This document shows, piece by piece, positions 10,688 through 25,200 of a DNA stretch of 64,000 bases (position 1 is its first letter; every line of letters begins with the position of its first letter). The stretch comes from Pelecanus crispus (taxonomy: Eukaryota; Chordata; Aves; Pelecaniformes; Pelecanidae). The notes under the pieces are model-generated. The model was not told where the DNA came from, ran no database searches, and was given only the letters and a program-made list of their open reading frames with translations. Location of the stretch: contig NC_134644.1 of NCBI RefSeq assembly GCF_030463565.1, forward strand, positions 126,233,388-126,297,387, read 5' to 3'. Made by a program: the position numbers and the translations under genes.

Positions 10688-10722
10688 TGTGTATATATGT
10701 ATGTATATATACATATATATGC
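10688..10722. repeat. TA/TG simple repeat with palindromic core
   Basis: A run of alternating TA with TG/CA steps (GTATATATGTATGTATATATACATATATATGC). The centre is self-complementary and could extrude as a hairpin. Confidence 0.8.
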
Positions 10723-13060
10723 ATTAGAATTTTTAGAAAATTGCACATGAATTTCACAGAATGCCTAACAAATGGGCACAAAAGCATGCTTCAGAAAACA
10801 GTACAGACCTACAGTATCAAAGGATGTTTCAGAATCATAGGTGTTAGATTGTAGGTGAACTTGTACTGAAAACCAGAAATCACTTCAAAATTACATCAGG
10901 GATTTAAAAATTTGTTCAACCATTCTTCAAGAATTGTATTAGTCTGTTACGAAATAAGACTAATTTTATTTTGAAGATATAATTGCTCATACAGTGTATT
11001 AATTATCTCCCCTTTATCCATATGCTTCAGAATATTCTATACATTCAGTTATAGAAAAATATATCAGGAGGTGATCAAACCACTTAAGCATGCTTTTGAA
11101 GGATGTTTTGTTCACTTTATGCTTTTTGTTATTTTCATTGCACTACATCATTCCTAAAGCATATTAGATTAACTGGTAGATTTTAAGGTAATTCCAATAC
11201 AGTTTAAAATATCCCTTACAATTGTTCTCAACTACTTAAAATAAATCATTACATTTCTACTAAATATTTGAGATGCCTACAACTAAGCTCATAACTTTAC
11301 TGAAGAATGGCTAAGGGCAAAATTTGTTGCTGGGATGTCAAAGAAATAAAAGGTGTTTATGGCAAACAAACTCATATACACAAAGCACCACACCATCTGT
11401 GGCAGCAATGTAGGAAACCAACACACAGTAATGAGTTAAAGTTAGTATTCTTTGTCAACACTCTTACAGAACACTCTGTGGATAAACAATCCTTATTGTA
11501 TAGTGCTTTCCATTCTTCATGGGAGCAGGAGTCAGTCTTTGGTTCCTAAAGAGTTGAGTAACTGTGACAAACAAAAGAGTTTAGTAGATCTTGGTCAATA
11601 CCCTTGCATTAACAGAAAATAAATGTTCTGGTCCTTTTCCTTAGTATTAACAAGCGATGTAAAAAAATATTTGGAAAAGTTAATAATGCTTAGCAGTGGG
11701 ATACTTTTAGGTAGCATAACATTACAAGCAAACAGAAAATAAGAAGATCTGTTTTTCATTATAAGCCAAGGAAAGAGGCTAGTTACCTATACATATAACA
11801 CCACAAAAATAGAGAAATAGACAGGACCAATCTTTAGCGGGACTGCGCAACCTCAATCTCATTGAAAGTCATTGACTTGAGGACACTTAGTGCATCATAG
11901 AAGCACTCAGCACTCTACCAGAACAGGCCCTTAAATAGCTATATTGATTAATATATTATGGGTGGAATTTTAAAAAGCACTTGGAATTGGCCTGCATTCA
12001 GTTCCGCTTATGCCATCATCATCATCAGAACAGTCTGACCAACACCGTGCTTCTGAAAATCCCACACCGCAAGCATTAGAACTATTAGAACTATGTTTTA
12101 TTATTTTCTTAAAAATGTAACTTTAATATTCTTCCAATGAAGACACATTTTTGGCTCTTCTGATTTTGGAGGAAGAAAAGTGCTGTTTACTAGGATTTTA
12201 AAAAAAAAGAACAATACCAAAATACTGTACGCACCCAGACACATTGTTTTAGGCATTAAAATCCCTGACATTGACACTAGTGGCACACTTGGAAACATTT
12301 AGATTTCCTGTAGATCATAATACGCAACAACCGCAAGATTTTCCATAATACACATGCAATATGCATATAAATAGGATTTAGATGGCAGGCAGGGTATCAT
12401 ACAATTTTGCTGGCAATAAATAAAATTAAAAGCTTTCTTTCTAGCAAGTTCATATACGGAATTGATTTTTCTATATAGATATGCAGGAGGCCTAGAGCTC
12501 AAAACTAGTATAACAGTTTACAGTCATAGCTGGCCAACAATTAATATTTCCTTCATTTCACATAAGGTATAACCTTTTTTTAAGCATACTTACATTTTAC
12601 ACTTGTTCTTTCATGCTAATAAAAACATTCCTATAGAATTCAAACAAGAACACACTCAAATACACACTGAAGCATAAAATATTGAGCAATTTAAAAGCAA
12701 TGTACACACATTAATTTACATCACATATTTACAAAACACATTTTAGAAAGAAACAAAAGCATTCATTTAAATACGACAGGGGGTGGTTTAGTATAAAAAA
12801 TTCCTGGAAGAAGAGGCCTTTGCCCCTACTTCCAGAGAAGCTACAAGTCTGTTTTCTGCAGTTTATTTAGTTGAGGGGTTAAGATAGAGAATATGAAGAA
12901 TGAAGGCTTGAACAGTAGTCTCATGCTGTAAACATCTGAGTGGTAGCTGCTGGCTTTTCTTTCAGAACAAAATGCATGGTACATACAATCACTTTACTTC
13001 TCATCCCAAATACGCATCACCAAGTGGTCAAAAATCTCTAATTCTAAGCTGCTGTTTGTT

Positions 13061-13081
13061 GGTTTGGTTTGGTTTGGTTTT
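13061..13081. repeat. (GGTTT)n short tandem repeat
   Basis: Four consecutive GGTTT units in the proximal B4GALT6 3' UTR (AAACC on the transcribed strand). Confidence 0.85.
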
Positions 13082-13150
13082 ACAGTGACTATTAGTAGCT
13101 TCCAGTGTTAAAAGTTTATTCTGGTAGGGTAGCTTGTCATTCCACTTCCA

Positions 13151-13298
13151 TCAATAGTCTCTAACAGGAGCAAGTTCTGGTATCAGATTAACAGTTATAT
13201 TTTTATACAATCTACTGACAAGTATTTTAGGAGTATATATTAAATTGTTCAACCCATCAATATACTGACGTTCTCTGGAATACCTCAGAAGTTTATAT
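13151..13298 (-). CDS. B4GALT6: B4GALT6 exon 9 (C-terminus)
   Basis: Encodes residues 334-381: [19 protein letters not shown] through [16 protein letters not shown], then TGA at 13151-13153. The acceptor on the minus strand is CTCTGCAG. The first base completes Arg333. Confidence 0.96.
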
Positions 13299-16200
13299 CT
13301 GCAGAGGGAGTTGGAAGAAGAAAACATCAGAAAGATTTGCAAGAAACAATTCAATTGATGTTAGACATGATACTGTAACCGTCATTTCATTTTGAAATAC
13401 GGTTTAAATTCTGAAACTACCTCTCAGCCCTTTGCAATTACCAAATTACCTACCTAAGCTTTAAAAGCAAGCCACTTTCCATTTTTTAATACACTTAGAT
13501 TCTATGTTCACATATACAAGTTAACATTAAGACTAAATAACAAAGAAGGCATTTAATATGTATACTTTTTATGGTCCCAAACTAAACCAATTTTTAAAGA
13601 ACATTCAATTTCTTCATATTCTTTTGCTATAAAACTCAACTATGGAGCTCAGAGAAGATTTATGAACCTTCACTGTTCATCATTATACATTTAAATGTCT
13701 GAATCATTTTACATTTCATTCTTGAGACTCCTGCATTTGCAAACATCTAAAGTTGAGGCGATTAAAAAAAGTTACCCTCCCCCAGATTACTGATACACAT
13801 TTTAGTTTCATGTCATGTATTTACTCATGTCTACTGTACGTGTCTGTTTAAAAATTATGAATAAAGCAGAAAATAAAGGCGTTCCCAGAAAGAGAGACAA
13901 CCATTGATAACAGAATTGAGCAGTATTTCTAATTATCTGGAAACACATACCATAAACCCTTTATTTTGCATTTCACGTTCTAATTTTTAGGTGTAGCTCA
14001 TCTGCTGCATTCTGGTTGCTATTCCAATCTAGGGCAGCCAGAACCTACTGGCCAGTTAAAGTGTTTTGCACCTTTGTAGCAAAAGAAAGGAACGCCAAAA
14101 GAAAAAGTTCATGTCAATGTAAGCAGGAAATGAGAAGATCCGTAACTCAGAAAAGAATGAAATATGATGGAAGAAACCAATCCTTGAGGAGTTTCAAAGT
14201 CTGTTTTCACACAGGAGTCATTTCCCCTAGCTGTACTGCTTCCTTTTGCAGAATATCCAAATTAACCAACTAATGGAGCCCTGCCAGTACTAATGCCCAA
14301 ACTATTAACGAACAATAACATTCTGCATCAAAGATTATGACAATAATATCTTCTGACACACAAAATCAGTCCCTCTCATGGTTAAATAAGAAATATCTGA
14401 ACACCAAACATAATATGTTTAAGAGAATACAAAGTTGAACACTAAAGAGGGAATAACAATGATAAGCACTGACTGCTTATTTGTATGTGTGGAAGATTTG
14501 CATGGGTGTAAGAAAAAAATTTACATCTTTAGGTCTAGTATTTGAACAGTTCTCTGTTTTTCTTACCGTCCTAAAAACTGGACTTCACCTCTGTGATGAT
14601 GAGGAATGGATTTGTACTTCCCTAAATCTCCCTCTGGTCTTGTTACATTGTATCCAGCATAGTGAACCCTACAGTATAATACAGAAACATTTGTATGAAG
14701 AGTATTGAAAAGATGTTTTTACAAGTTACAGCAAAAGTGAAAAATACGCATCCAATCTTTTAAAGCTAAGTCTTTACATTCACTGACATTCTCTCCCTAA
14801 AAAACCCAAAACACTCCTAACCCAACAACTAAAAAAGCTGGCAAAACCAATACAGTGTGAAATAATAATAATTTCATATTTAGTGTTTCCAGCTTTGTTC
14901 TTAAAAGCACAACAGCATAAAAATATGAAAATAGTAAGGAAAAAGAATAAAAATATACAAACTCGTCCTTTTAAAAAAATCTCTTTATATATAAACTCAT
15001 GCAGACACTTAGTTTCAACAGCTCAACTGGAACATTTTACAGTTGTTTACTGTGAGCAGTTAGTAATACAGTGAGCATTGTTGTACATTTGTGACTATCA
15101 ATACAGTCACAAATTAATCTCTCTCAAACACTGCTCCTAAGATATGAAAGGTACTTAAACTCATGCTTACTCTCTATGTCTATGGGATGGTATTCCATCA
15201 TGCTAACAGCAAGAGATGTAAATTAAAATAAAGAAGTGCACAGAAGACTAGAAGGAATGATACTAAATATGCTTAATACTGTTATCTGTTGTTATATCCG
15301 TCATTTGTTACAAGACCTATCTCTTAAAAGCCTGTTATCTGTCCCCAGACCAAGAAAAAAGAACATCATACTTATCCCTTCAAATGGTATGTTCTGGTAT
15401 TTCTAAAGCGAACTCTTTAGAAATGTTAGAATGTGTTCATTTAAAACAAATTAAAAAAAGGTAACAACTGAAAGAAAAAACACCTAATTGCTCTCAAGGG
15501 GTGGATACCACAGAACAATGAGAAAGACATAAGCACTGAACACACCTGTTCCAAAGATCATCATCTTCTCCACCCCATCCCCAAAAGGCATTTGGAAACC
15601 CATTGATCTTCTTGAATTGTTCCACTGTCAGGCCACTTACACCACCAAAGAACTCATTGTATGGAAGACTGAAAACGAAAGGCAAATTCTGTATTACTAG
15701 CTTGACTTAGATATGTAGCCCTCTCTTTGAACAGTACCTTTCAAAAAAATGGGAAGAACCCCAAACTAAGGACATGAACAGACGCTGAATGTATTCACTA
15801 AGGGAAACTGGTTCACAGATCGCTGGCATTAAGTAACATATACAGCAGTTGAATAAAATGTTTGCAGTAGTGTCTGATTTGCATAAAAGGTACTCTTAGA
15901 CCGTAGCTCAAACTAGTACCACCACATGAAACAGAAGTCTATCACATGTTTCAGATGGCTCATTCAGACCCAAAGCTGAAGTGTAAAGTGAAGCCCTCAA
16001 ACTAGAGTATTTTTACACTATTCAACTGAAAAATACCCTCTCTTAAATCAACTGAAAAAATTACAAAACAGTAATGCATCAATTCAGTAATTTTAATTCA
16101 TTATTATATTCTACAGTACTGTTAACTTGAGAGGAACAGTTTAACAGTACATATTCAACTACAGTGAAATACATACTTACTTAAATACAATTTTCCAGTT

Positions 16201-19200
16201 TTTAGAAGCTAAACTTTTGAATCAAAAGGATCTATAGGCTTTTTTTGTCAGTAAGCATACAGTAATTACTAACACATATTATTAAGTAATAAGCAGTCGG
16301 CCAACACGAACAGCCACTATAGCTACATAACATAACATACTAAGGGCCACACAATGTGATTTCCAGTTGTCAAAACACTTTGTCAATCTAAAAATATATA
16401 TATATTTAAGTATCTATATTTACTTCCATCAATAGGAACTTGCATCCTTAACCCAGAACCTGCTACAGTAAAGTGAGTTCCTCTTTCAGAAACAGCATAC
16501 AATTTCACCAAATAAAAGTAATTGAAGATATTTCTCAGGAGACACTTCCAAATCTGGAACCTTCAAGGAGTTACGACTATCTACAAAAAGATTTACCATT
16601 GCTTAGGACACAATTGCCACACTGAAGGACAAATAACTCCAGAATGCAAGGGGAAAGAAAAAGAAATACACAGTCATGTAATTTCTGATCTCTGTGGAAA
16701 CACAGGATTCAACCAAACGTTAATAGCTTTTGGGGAAGATTGTTACTATATATCCCTTTCAACATTTAACTGAAATAGCAGGTGTCCTAGCCACCCCCCC
16801 ACCGCCCCAAACACCACCCATCTCCCTGCAAAAAAACCCCAACCAACAAAAATCCACCACCAACCCAAAAGCAACCCCCCAACCAAAAATAAAAACCATT
16901 GGGGTATGACAGTTTATGGAACTGTTTGACGTCTTTATTCGTATGTATGTATGTGCGTGTGGTGCACATGTACTTTTTTGCATATATACAGAAATATATA
17001 TTTATTTTTATGTTTTATACATACTTATTTATATATACATTTATCTATTTCATACACGTATTTTGTAAATATTTATCTGTATTTAGACATTTTATAAATT
17101 TTATAAATGTATACATAAATACATGAAGTATTTTATAAATACATATAAAGATAGATGAAATCTCTTATATATTTATATGTGTTTATTTATATATTTTTAA
17201 ATACATCTAAAATCTTTAAAGGTTTGACTGCTAATTGGCTCATAACCTGAAGTCCAAACACAGTCATGTTTTCAGTGCATTGCTTTTTGATCTGTCAGGT
17301 TGATCAGGTTGTCAAGTTGATCAACTTCACAAATAAAATTTCAGGATGTAGCAAGCAATAAGCTACAGCTTTATGTGAAGTGATTAGAAGAGCGTCATGA
17401 GATAGCGGTGTTAAAAAGCAAATGAAACATTATTAATGTAAAATGGCAGAAAGAAAGGAGGTAACAGAACTGCAGGACCCACTACATTCATCAAATTTCA
17501 ACAGAGACTGAATACAAGATACAAAATGGTCTAGCAGTAAGAAAATCTGTTTAAAAAGCAATACAAAGTAGAAACAAATGGTACCTTTACGAGAAAATTA
17601 AGTAAGACATTTTTCCTGTGGTATTCTGCTGCTGATTATCTGCTTATCTTTGTTAACAGCCACCACAAAGGCTTATGTACCCAGAAAAGATTTCTAATAA
17701 GCAAGGTAAATTTTTCCCCCTTGACAGATGTAGCCATCTTTTTTTTTTTAAACATCAACCTCGCTGCAACAAGTTCAACACTGAAAAGTATAAATAATAT
17801 CTTCAAATTAGCAACATATCAAATGTAGACACTAAACTTAAACCTTCTTTTTAATAACTAGATATTCATTTATGTAAATAGCATGGTAGGAGGCTGTTTT
17901 ATTGGTTTCACCTACTGTACATGCTGCCACAAAATTAATACACACTTTAAGAACGTTTCTGAGTTTTTAAGAAACAATATGAATAAAGCTAATTACTTAC
18001 ATGTACATGTATTTGTCAAGCTTTGCTGCAAAATGGCGTGGCATTTCTCCACATCCATAATAATTCCGGTCATTTTCAGGTAAGTGATCCACATCATGAA
18101 ATATTATACAGTCCCAGACAGCATCCTTCATAGCCTCTTTGAAGCCAACATTAAAGAGCATTGCACGATTAAAAGGTTGTGTACCTGTCTTCAAACAGAA
18201 AACAAAGGAGACATTGCAAGAATCAAGAAGAAAGAGGCAAAATTTCAATACTACGAGAAATACATTCTCTACCACATTAAAAAAAGCATTGACAAAGATG
18301 CCTGTTATTCCTCTAGCTAAGCAGAGCAATAGCTCTGGTTAGCACCAACTACATCAACCATATTTTGTGATTTAAGTCTAGATGTTTTCCCCTCTTACAC
18401 AAAACACCACTGGCAACTTATAGCACTAGTAACTCTCAAGTATCAAAATATGGGTGGTTTGGATTAACACAGCATGACATTACGAGTAAAGAAATACTGA
18501 TACAAACTAAGAAAGAAACACTAAGTTTTGTTTCTTGTTAAAACAGTCAACTACTGTTGCAGATGACACCAAACTGGGTGGGAGTGTTGATCTGCTGGAG
18601 GGTAGGATGGCCCTGCAGAGGGACCTGGACAGGCTGGACCGATGGGCCGAGGCCAACTGTATGAGGTTCAACAAGGCCAAGTGTCGGGTCCTGCACTTGG
18701 GTCACAACAACCCCATGCAACGCTACAGGCTTGGGGAAGAGTGGCTGGAAAGCTGCCTGGCAGAAAAGGACCTGGGGGTGCTGGTCGACAGCCAGCTGCA
18801 CATGAGCCAGCAGTGTGCCCAGGTGGCCAAGAAGGCCAACAGCATCCTGGCTTGTCTCAGGAATAGCGTGGCCAGCAGGAGCAAGGAGGTGATTGTTCCC
18901 CTGTACTCGGCACTGGTGAGGCCGCACCTGGAATACTGTGTCCAGTTCTGGGCCCCTCAGTACAAGACAGACATTGAGGTGCTGGAGTGCGTCCAAAGAT
19001 GAGCAATGAAGCTGATGAAGGGTCCAGAGCACAAGTCTCATGAGGAGCAGCTGAGGGAACTGGGGTTGTTTAGTCTGGAGAAAAGGAGGCTGAGGAGAGA
19101 CCTTATCACTCTCTAGAACTACCTGAAAGGAGGTTGTAGTGAGGTAGGTGTTGGTCTCTTCTCCCAACCAGTGACAGGACAAGAGGAAATGGGCTCAAGT

Positions 19201-22200
19201 TGCACCAGGGGACGTTTAGATTGGGTATTAGGAAAAATTTCTTCACGGAAAGAGTGGTCAAGCATTGGAATGGGCTACCCAGAGAGGTGGTGGAGTCACC
19301 ATCCCTGAAGGTATTTAAAAGACATGTATATGTGGCACTTAGGGACATGGTTTAGTGGGCATGGTGGTGTTGGGTTGATGGCTGGACTAATGATCTTAGA
19401 GATCCTTTCCAACCTTAATGATTCCTAGTTTTTACTTTAATTAAAAAATAATGCAGCCACCAAGCCAGGAAACATGAAATTCTTACTCTCCCATTAATTG
19501 GTTTAGTGGTGGACTTGGTAGTGTTAGGTTAATGGTTGGACTGGATGATCTTAAAGGTCTTTTCCAACCTAAACAATTCTATGATTCTATGATTCTGTAC
19601 TGAAAAACTTCTGATGCTGTGAAAATGCCTACAACTTGGTTACGTATTTATAATTAACTTTATATTAGAACTTACTTCCAGTTTCTTAAAAACCTTAATG
19701 AAGTCAGATTCAAATAATTTTTATTTCCAGTACAATTCCAGTATAATTTACATCTCCTCATGTCCATTTTGAACAAACAACGTAAAACCTTTTGATATAG
19801 CAAATGAATCCTACATGCCTTTTTTTAAATGACAATTCAGAGGATCTTTCCTGCAAATTTTTCACTTTGTCACCTGAAAATATTGCATTACATAAACCAT
19901 GAAAAATATGTCCTGTAATTTCTTTAGGGATCTAGCTATCTACTATGGCCAACAATGGTGCAAATTCCTTAAGCTACCAATCCGAACTACTTTATTCCTT
20001 GATCATGGCTTGCAGAAACTTCTTTTTTTTTTTTTTTTGGAAGTGTTTTTTTCCTCCATATCCATTCCTCTCTGTTTCCAAACAGACCCCTAGCCAAGGT
20101 GCTAGTTGGGAATTTTATATCATTAATGCCTCCACTATATTCCACATATATTAACTGGACAGTATACACTTTAATACTATTGTTTTCAGTGGATTTCAGT
20201 GAGCATATGCTGCAAAATGGCCTTCTGTAAATGACCATGTCCAATTCTTACACAGAAAATCTTTTTTCTCCCCTTGAAAACTTACAAAGAAAATAGGTTC
20301 AAAGAGGCCATGTTATCACTTATGAAATATCAGCCCATAGTTGAAGAAAAGCAACACATAACTGGTCACTGCTTAAACTGGGGAATGGAGCTGAACTTTT
20401 TCATTCGAAGGATTAGAACAGCAGAGTAGCAATTTTTAAATTCCGGATTCATCCAAATCTTAATGATAAGATTATCAAGAATATCAAATTTCCTTTAGTA
20501 AAGAATCTTCAGGAGTCATTTTTCAAGTAAATGCTGTTACCTGTTCAACAACATAGAAGGCAAATTCCAGCCGCTGCTTCTGCAACATAGGTATCAGATG
20601 ACGGAAAAAAATTGGAAGATGTTCATGCCGATTCCGAAAAGGAATAAGGATTGCCACCTTCAAACAATTGTATATATATTAAGCTATTGTATTAGCATTT
20701 TTAAATTTTAATGTTTTAATACAGACCAAGTCTCCCATGGCTTACATAGGCTTTTCAACTTTCACATTTAAATTGGCTCGGTGTTTCACACTCTTGTTCC
20801 CACTAGGAAAGTGTGTTGCAATTTTGCTCAAAAAATTAAAAAAAGGAAAAAAATTCTCAGTAAAATATAAGTAAGATTTTCCTTTTATGTTCACTTGCTT
20901 CTAATTATACTTCAAGCAACATACACATAGGACAAGTTTGCAGACATACGATAAAATGTTTAGTAACAACACTTAATGAACCTTTAGAAGTTCTTAATCC
21001 ATTTCAAGGTTTTTTTCATGCTTTAGTCTCTTCTTGAACACAGGTAGCATAATACATATACTATAACATTCTACATATTATATAAAATACATAACAGTAA
21101 AAGACTGGGTGCTTGCAATGGTAAACTATTCTTATACACCAACGGGAAAAAAAACCAGAAAAGCAGCATCTCACCTTCCATCGTGGCTTACAGTCTTTTG
21201 GTTTCCAGTGTCCTCCCGGTTTAATGTCTAAATCTTTTGAAAACAGTTGCTGAATTTCATCAAAACTAATTTCACTCATATTGACATCAATAAGGCCTCC
21301 TAAATAGAGGAAAAAAATTTGATTTATTAATTTCAATTAAGACAACAGATCTAATGTTACAAGGTATATCATAGACAAATAGCATTAGAAATTTGTATTT
21401 ACACTACCTACGGATAAAAAAGAAACAATTTATACTATCTTCTTAATATTCAGTTTTTACAGAATGAATTTCAGTATTTCCCAATTATAAACATTCCTTC
21501 AATAAATCCTATAATGGAAATACTCATTTCAGAGGACACAGAACAAGCAAAGTAATTTGAATTCTGTATCTATTCCAGAAAATTAGAGTCACCTTTCAAT
21601 TCAAGTACCACTGCTAACAATTCCACATCATCTGCACTACTGAACTGATACTCAATTCTGGGTGTCTTCCTACCCACGCTTCCACAAAACCAGAAAATGC
21701 ATATCATCACTACACTCAACAAAATTTCTCACTTTAAATTATAGATAATTACACACATTTCATGTACAGCATTTATCCATTAATTCACCACTGTCTGCAT
21801 CAAACCAATTTATAGCAAGCAGCTAAATTTGAAAATTACCGCTGATAGAACTAATTAGCCCAACAGGAAAAGCATTCACAAATGGCTACTGATTAGAGTG
21901 GAATTCAATAAGGTATTGAATAAAGAACACAATATGGTAGCAGAAAAATCAGGTTAGTACTTATTATGAGAAAATATCTACACTTAGTTGATAGCTAAAA
22001 GTTCTCTGTCATTAGCTCATGCATGTGTATAAATTTCAAAACTAGAAATAATGATTCATAGTAAATATCCTCAAAAGCAGAAGTAGAAGGAATCAAGAAA
22101 ATCTAGGGAGAAGAATAATGTAACACTCATGAACCAGAAGTTCAGTTGTTCTTCAGCAACTACTATACTAGATCATCAAATAAAAATCCTGCAATAACTA

Positions 22201-25200
22201 TCTGACAGACACCATAAAATATTCTACTTTTTTTTTAATCTAAAAATTTAAGTCTTTTGGTGAGGGTTGGAATTTTAAAGTCAATTAAAGAAATCACTCC
22301 CATTTTCTCCCCTGTGCCCATACCCAAAAGATTCTATTTGTGTCCAAAAGATTGCTTCATGTTGTAACACTGAATTGACTAGCTATCTAAATCTTTTGGA
22401 AAGATTGTAATTTTTGGAGCATACGAGGAATAACTTGTTTTCAGAATAAGGCAGAAGATACTGGAAGAGCTATTTTAGTTTTGGATATGATTAAATGTAG
22501 AACTACTTGTAGGTAACTTTAAGAAACAAGGAAAGCGGTAATAAAAAAATGATCAGGAACAGCACAATAAGGAGAAGATCTTTTAAGAGCAGATTTAAAC
22601 TGATGTTTATTTATTTATTTTAGAAGAAAAAGGAAACCTGGTAGTTGCCGAAAAAAGACTGTATAAATATACACCAGAACAAGCTAATCCTACAGAGCTT
22701 AAAAAAAAAAAAAAAAAAAAAAGAAGCTTAGACGATCATTATGGTTGTATCTAAAACTCTTCAAAAACCAATAACCTGAAAAAGAAATCTTACAAAAAGT
22801 AGAAACAAGGACAATCAACCAAGGATCAATATATAAACATGTATAAATTAAATTTTAAAAAATAAATAAATCACTAAATCAACTTCAGCTACCAAGAGAC
22901 AGAGAAGCAACAAGAACCTTTCAGTTTATTTATAGATCTAATAGGAAAATAAAGATAAATAAAGGTCAATTACTACACCAGAAAAGGAAGCAAACAACAC
23001 ATAACGCAAAGGACTCAGGTGCCTTAGTCTTCTGAGAAAAGTTTAGATGTGATCAGATGCTTACAGAGTTTAAATGAAAAAGAAAAATTATAAAAAAAGA
23101 AGGAGTGTGCTGCGTGTGGATGGGGTGGAGTTAATTTTCTTCCCACTAGCTAGTATGGGGCTATGTTTTGGATTGGTGCTGGAAACTGTTGATAATATTG
23201 GGATGTTTTCGCTACTGCTGAGCAGTGCTTACACAGAGTCAAGGCCTTTTCTGCTTCTCACCCCACCCCACCAGCGAGCAGGCTGGGGGTGCACAAGAAG
23301 CTGGGAGGGGACACAGCCGGGACAGCTGACCCCAAGTGACCAAAGGGACATTCCGTACCATATGACGCCATCCTCAGCATATAAAGCTGGGGGAAGAAGA
23401 AGGAAGGAGAGGATGCTGGGAGTGATGGTGTTTGTCTTCCCAAGTAACCATTACACATGATGAAGCCCTGCTTTCCTGGAAATGGCTGAACACCTGCCTG
23501 CCGATGGGAAGTAGTGAATGAATTCCTTGTTTTGCTTGTTTGCATGCATGGCTTTTGCTTTACCTATTAAACTGTCTTTATCTCAACCCACGAGTTTTCT
23601 CACTTTTACTCTTCTGATTCTCTCCCCCATCCCACCATGGGGAGTGAGAGGCTGTGTGGGGCTTAGTTGCCGGCTGGGGTTAAACCACAACAAGGAGGAA
23701 TGGTAAAACAGTATTTATATAAGGCAGGTGCTTCTAACTTGATGGGACATGACAAAATTCTCTCCAGACTGTTTAAAAAGTAGCTATAGTAAACCCTGAA
23801 ATATTGGTGCTATCAAAAGCACACAGGACATGGGCAAATACAAATCAGCAGTACTTCCCTGTCATTGGTGGTGGGCAGGAGAGGGCATCTCAGTAAATAT
23901 ATGGGCTTAGTATGCAATACTTCCATTACTGTCTAGCGTGCTGCAGTAAAGCATATTTATACAACCCACAAAAAAAAGAAAGCTGAGGAAGCAGAAAGCA
24001 TTTTGAAGAACAGAATCAGAAAACAAAGTAATTTCAACAAATCAGATACATACTGAAATCAATAGAGTGAAATTAATTAAAAAAAAGTATGGATTGTTAC
24101 TGAAGGAGAAATGAAGCATACACACACAAAACAGGAAATACCTGGCTATGCTGTGGTATGCAGAAAGTTATTTCGATGATTTATAATGGCTTGACTACTA
24201 ACATGAGACAATAAACTGTAATGCGATTGCACAAAAATGGCAAATATCATTCTAGAATACATTAACCGCTGTTATATGAAAGACAAAGAAGGTAATTACT
24301 AGTCTGTTTTGTAACCAGGGTTTTAGCTGGTTATGATGCTTCAAAAGGAAATCAAATTAGAGGAAGTTTACAGTACAAAAATCAAAAATGAAAAGAGCTT
24401 TAGAAACTATGTAGTCTAGAAAGGCTGAAAGTACCGGTTTATCTACAAAGGAATAGACTGACAAAAACGTAAGTCTTTTCCAAGACAGAGTAGTTTGGTA
24501 CACAGATGGTAACCAACTTTCTTCCAAGCATCAAGAAGGGCACGGAGAAATCCGACTAACTTGGGGGGAGGGGGGGGGGAGAAGAGAAAAAAGTAAATTC
24601 AGGTTGAGTGTCAGGTTGAGTATTAGGAAAAGCTTAACTATTCAGTTGATAGAATACTACAATATACTACTTCTGGAGACAGTAGAACTCCCTCCACTGA
24701 TGACTTTTATTTTTATTTAAATACCAAATACATTTTTCTATTATCTGTTTTGAATGGTTTTGGTATATTCAACCCCAGTGTGGTGATCAAACTAGAAGAT
24801 CTGGATATTTCTTATAGCTCATTAAGTACCCATTCTTAGAAAAACCATTAAGTGACTTGGGTAGACTGCTTAAAAATTCTTAACATGAGGGTTTTATTTG
24901 ATATAACTGAAAAAAATTATCTGCCTTCCATTTACCTCTCAAGTCGGTATTAAAATTAGGCTGATTAAATACTCTTTTGTACTGCTTCTATCTTGAACTA
25001 GACGTGTCTTGCTTATGAATTAGCACAGCAGTGCTCAACCACTGGGTTATAACCTGAAAGACTGAGTCACACACAAAAGGCACTAGTTGGTCCTCTTTTA
25101 ACAGCATATGTACTTGGGACAAAACATAATTTTACCGCACTCCTTCCACAATACAAATTTGGCAAGCTGATGTAAAGAAGAGTAGCTGACTTCTATAATA

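Larger units (their letters stand above)
9123..13150 (-). other. B4GALT6: Probable long 3' UTR of B4GALT6 (extent uncertain)
   Basis: AT-rich sequence downstream of the B4GALT6 stop (13151-13153), read on the minus strand, with no recognisable coding exon. Minus-strand AATAAA hexamers (TTTATT on plus) occur at 13115-13120, 12862-12867, 12097-12102, 10965-10970 and 9123-9128. Sequence alone does not show which is used. The full extent to 9123 is the longest reasonable reading. If correct, the 3' ends of B4GALT6 and TTR2 are only about 0.5 kb apart. Confidence 0.4.
15669..18000 (-). other. B4GALT6: B4GALT6 intron 6, with C-rich and AT-rich low-complexity tracts
   Basis: 2.3-kb phase-2 intron. 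It contains a C/A-only tract (16791-16897) next to about 240 bp of TA-rich sequence. No transposon is recognised. Confidence 0.85.
18189..20540 (-). other. B4GALT6: B4GALT6 intron 5, carrying two CR1 segments
   Basis: 2.35-kb phase-0 intron. About 40% of it is CR1 sequence in antisense orientation (18553-19426 and 19499-19598). A T run lies at 20023-20038. Confidence 0.85.

Noticed and set aside
18547-19182. 211-aa minus-strand open frame inside the intron 5 repeat
   Set aside because: It is the antisense shadow of the CR1 reverse transcriptase frame on the plus strand.
22701-22722. A22 run as the tail of a processed pseudogene
   Set aside because: No gene-like sequence precedes it on the plus strand and there is no clear target duplication.
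23074-23460. 128-aa frame in B4GALT6 intron 3
   Set aside because: It lies across the solo LTR 23106-23692, which is noncoding. Similar frames recur in the other LTR copies at 31397 and 38657.
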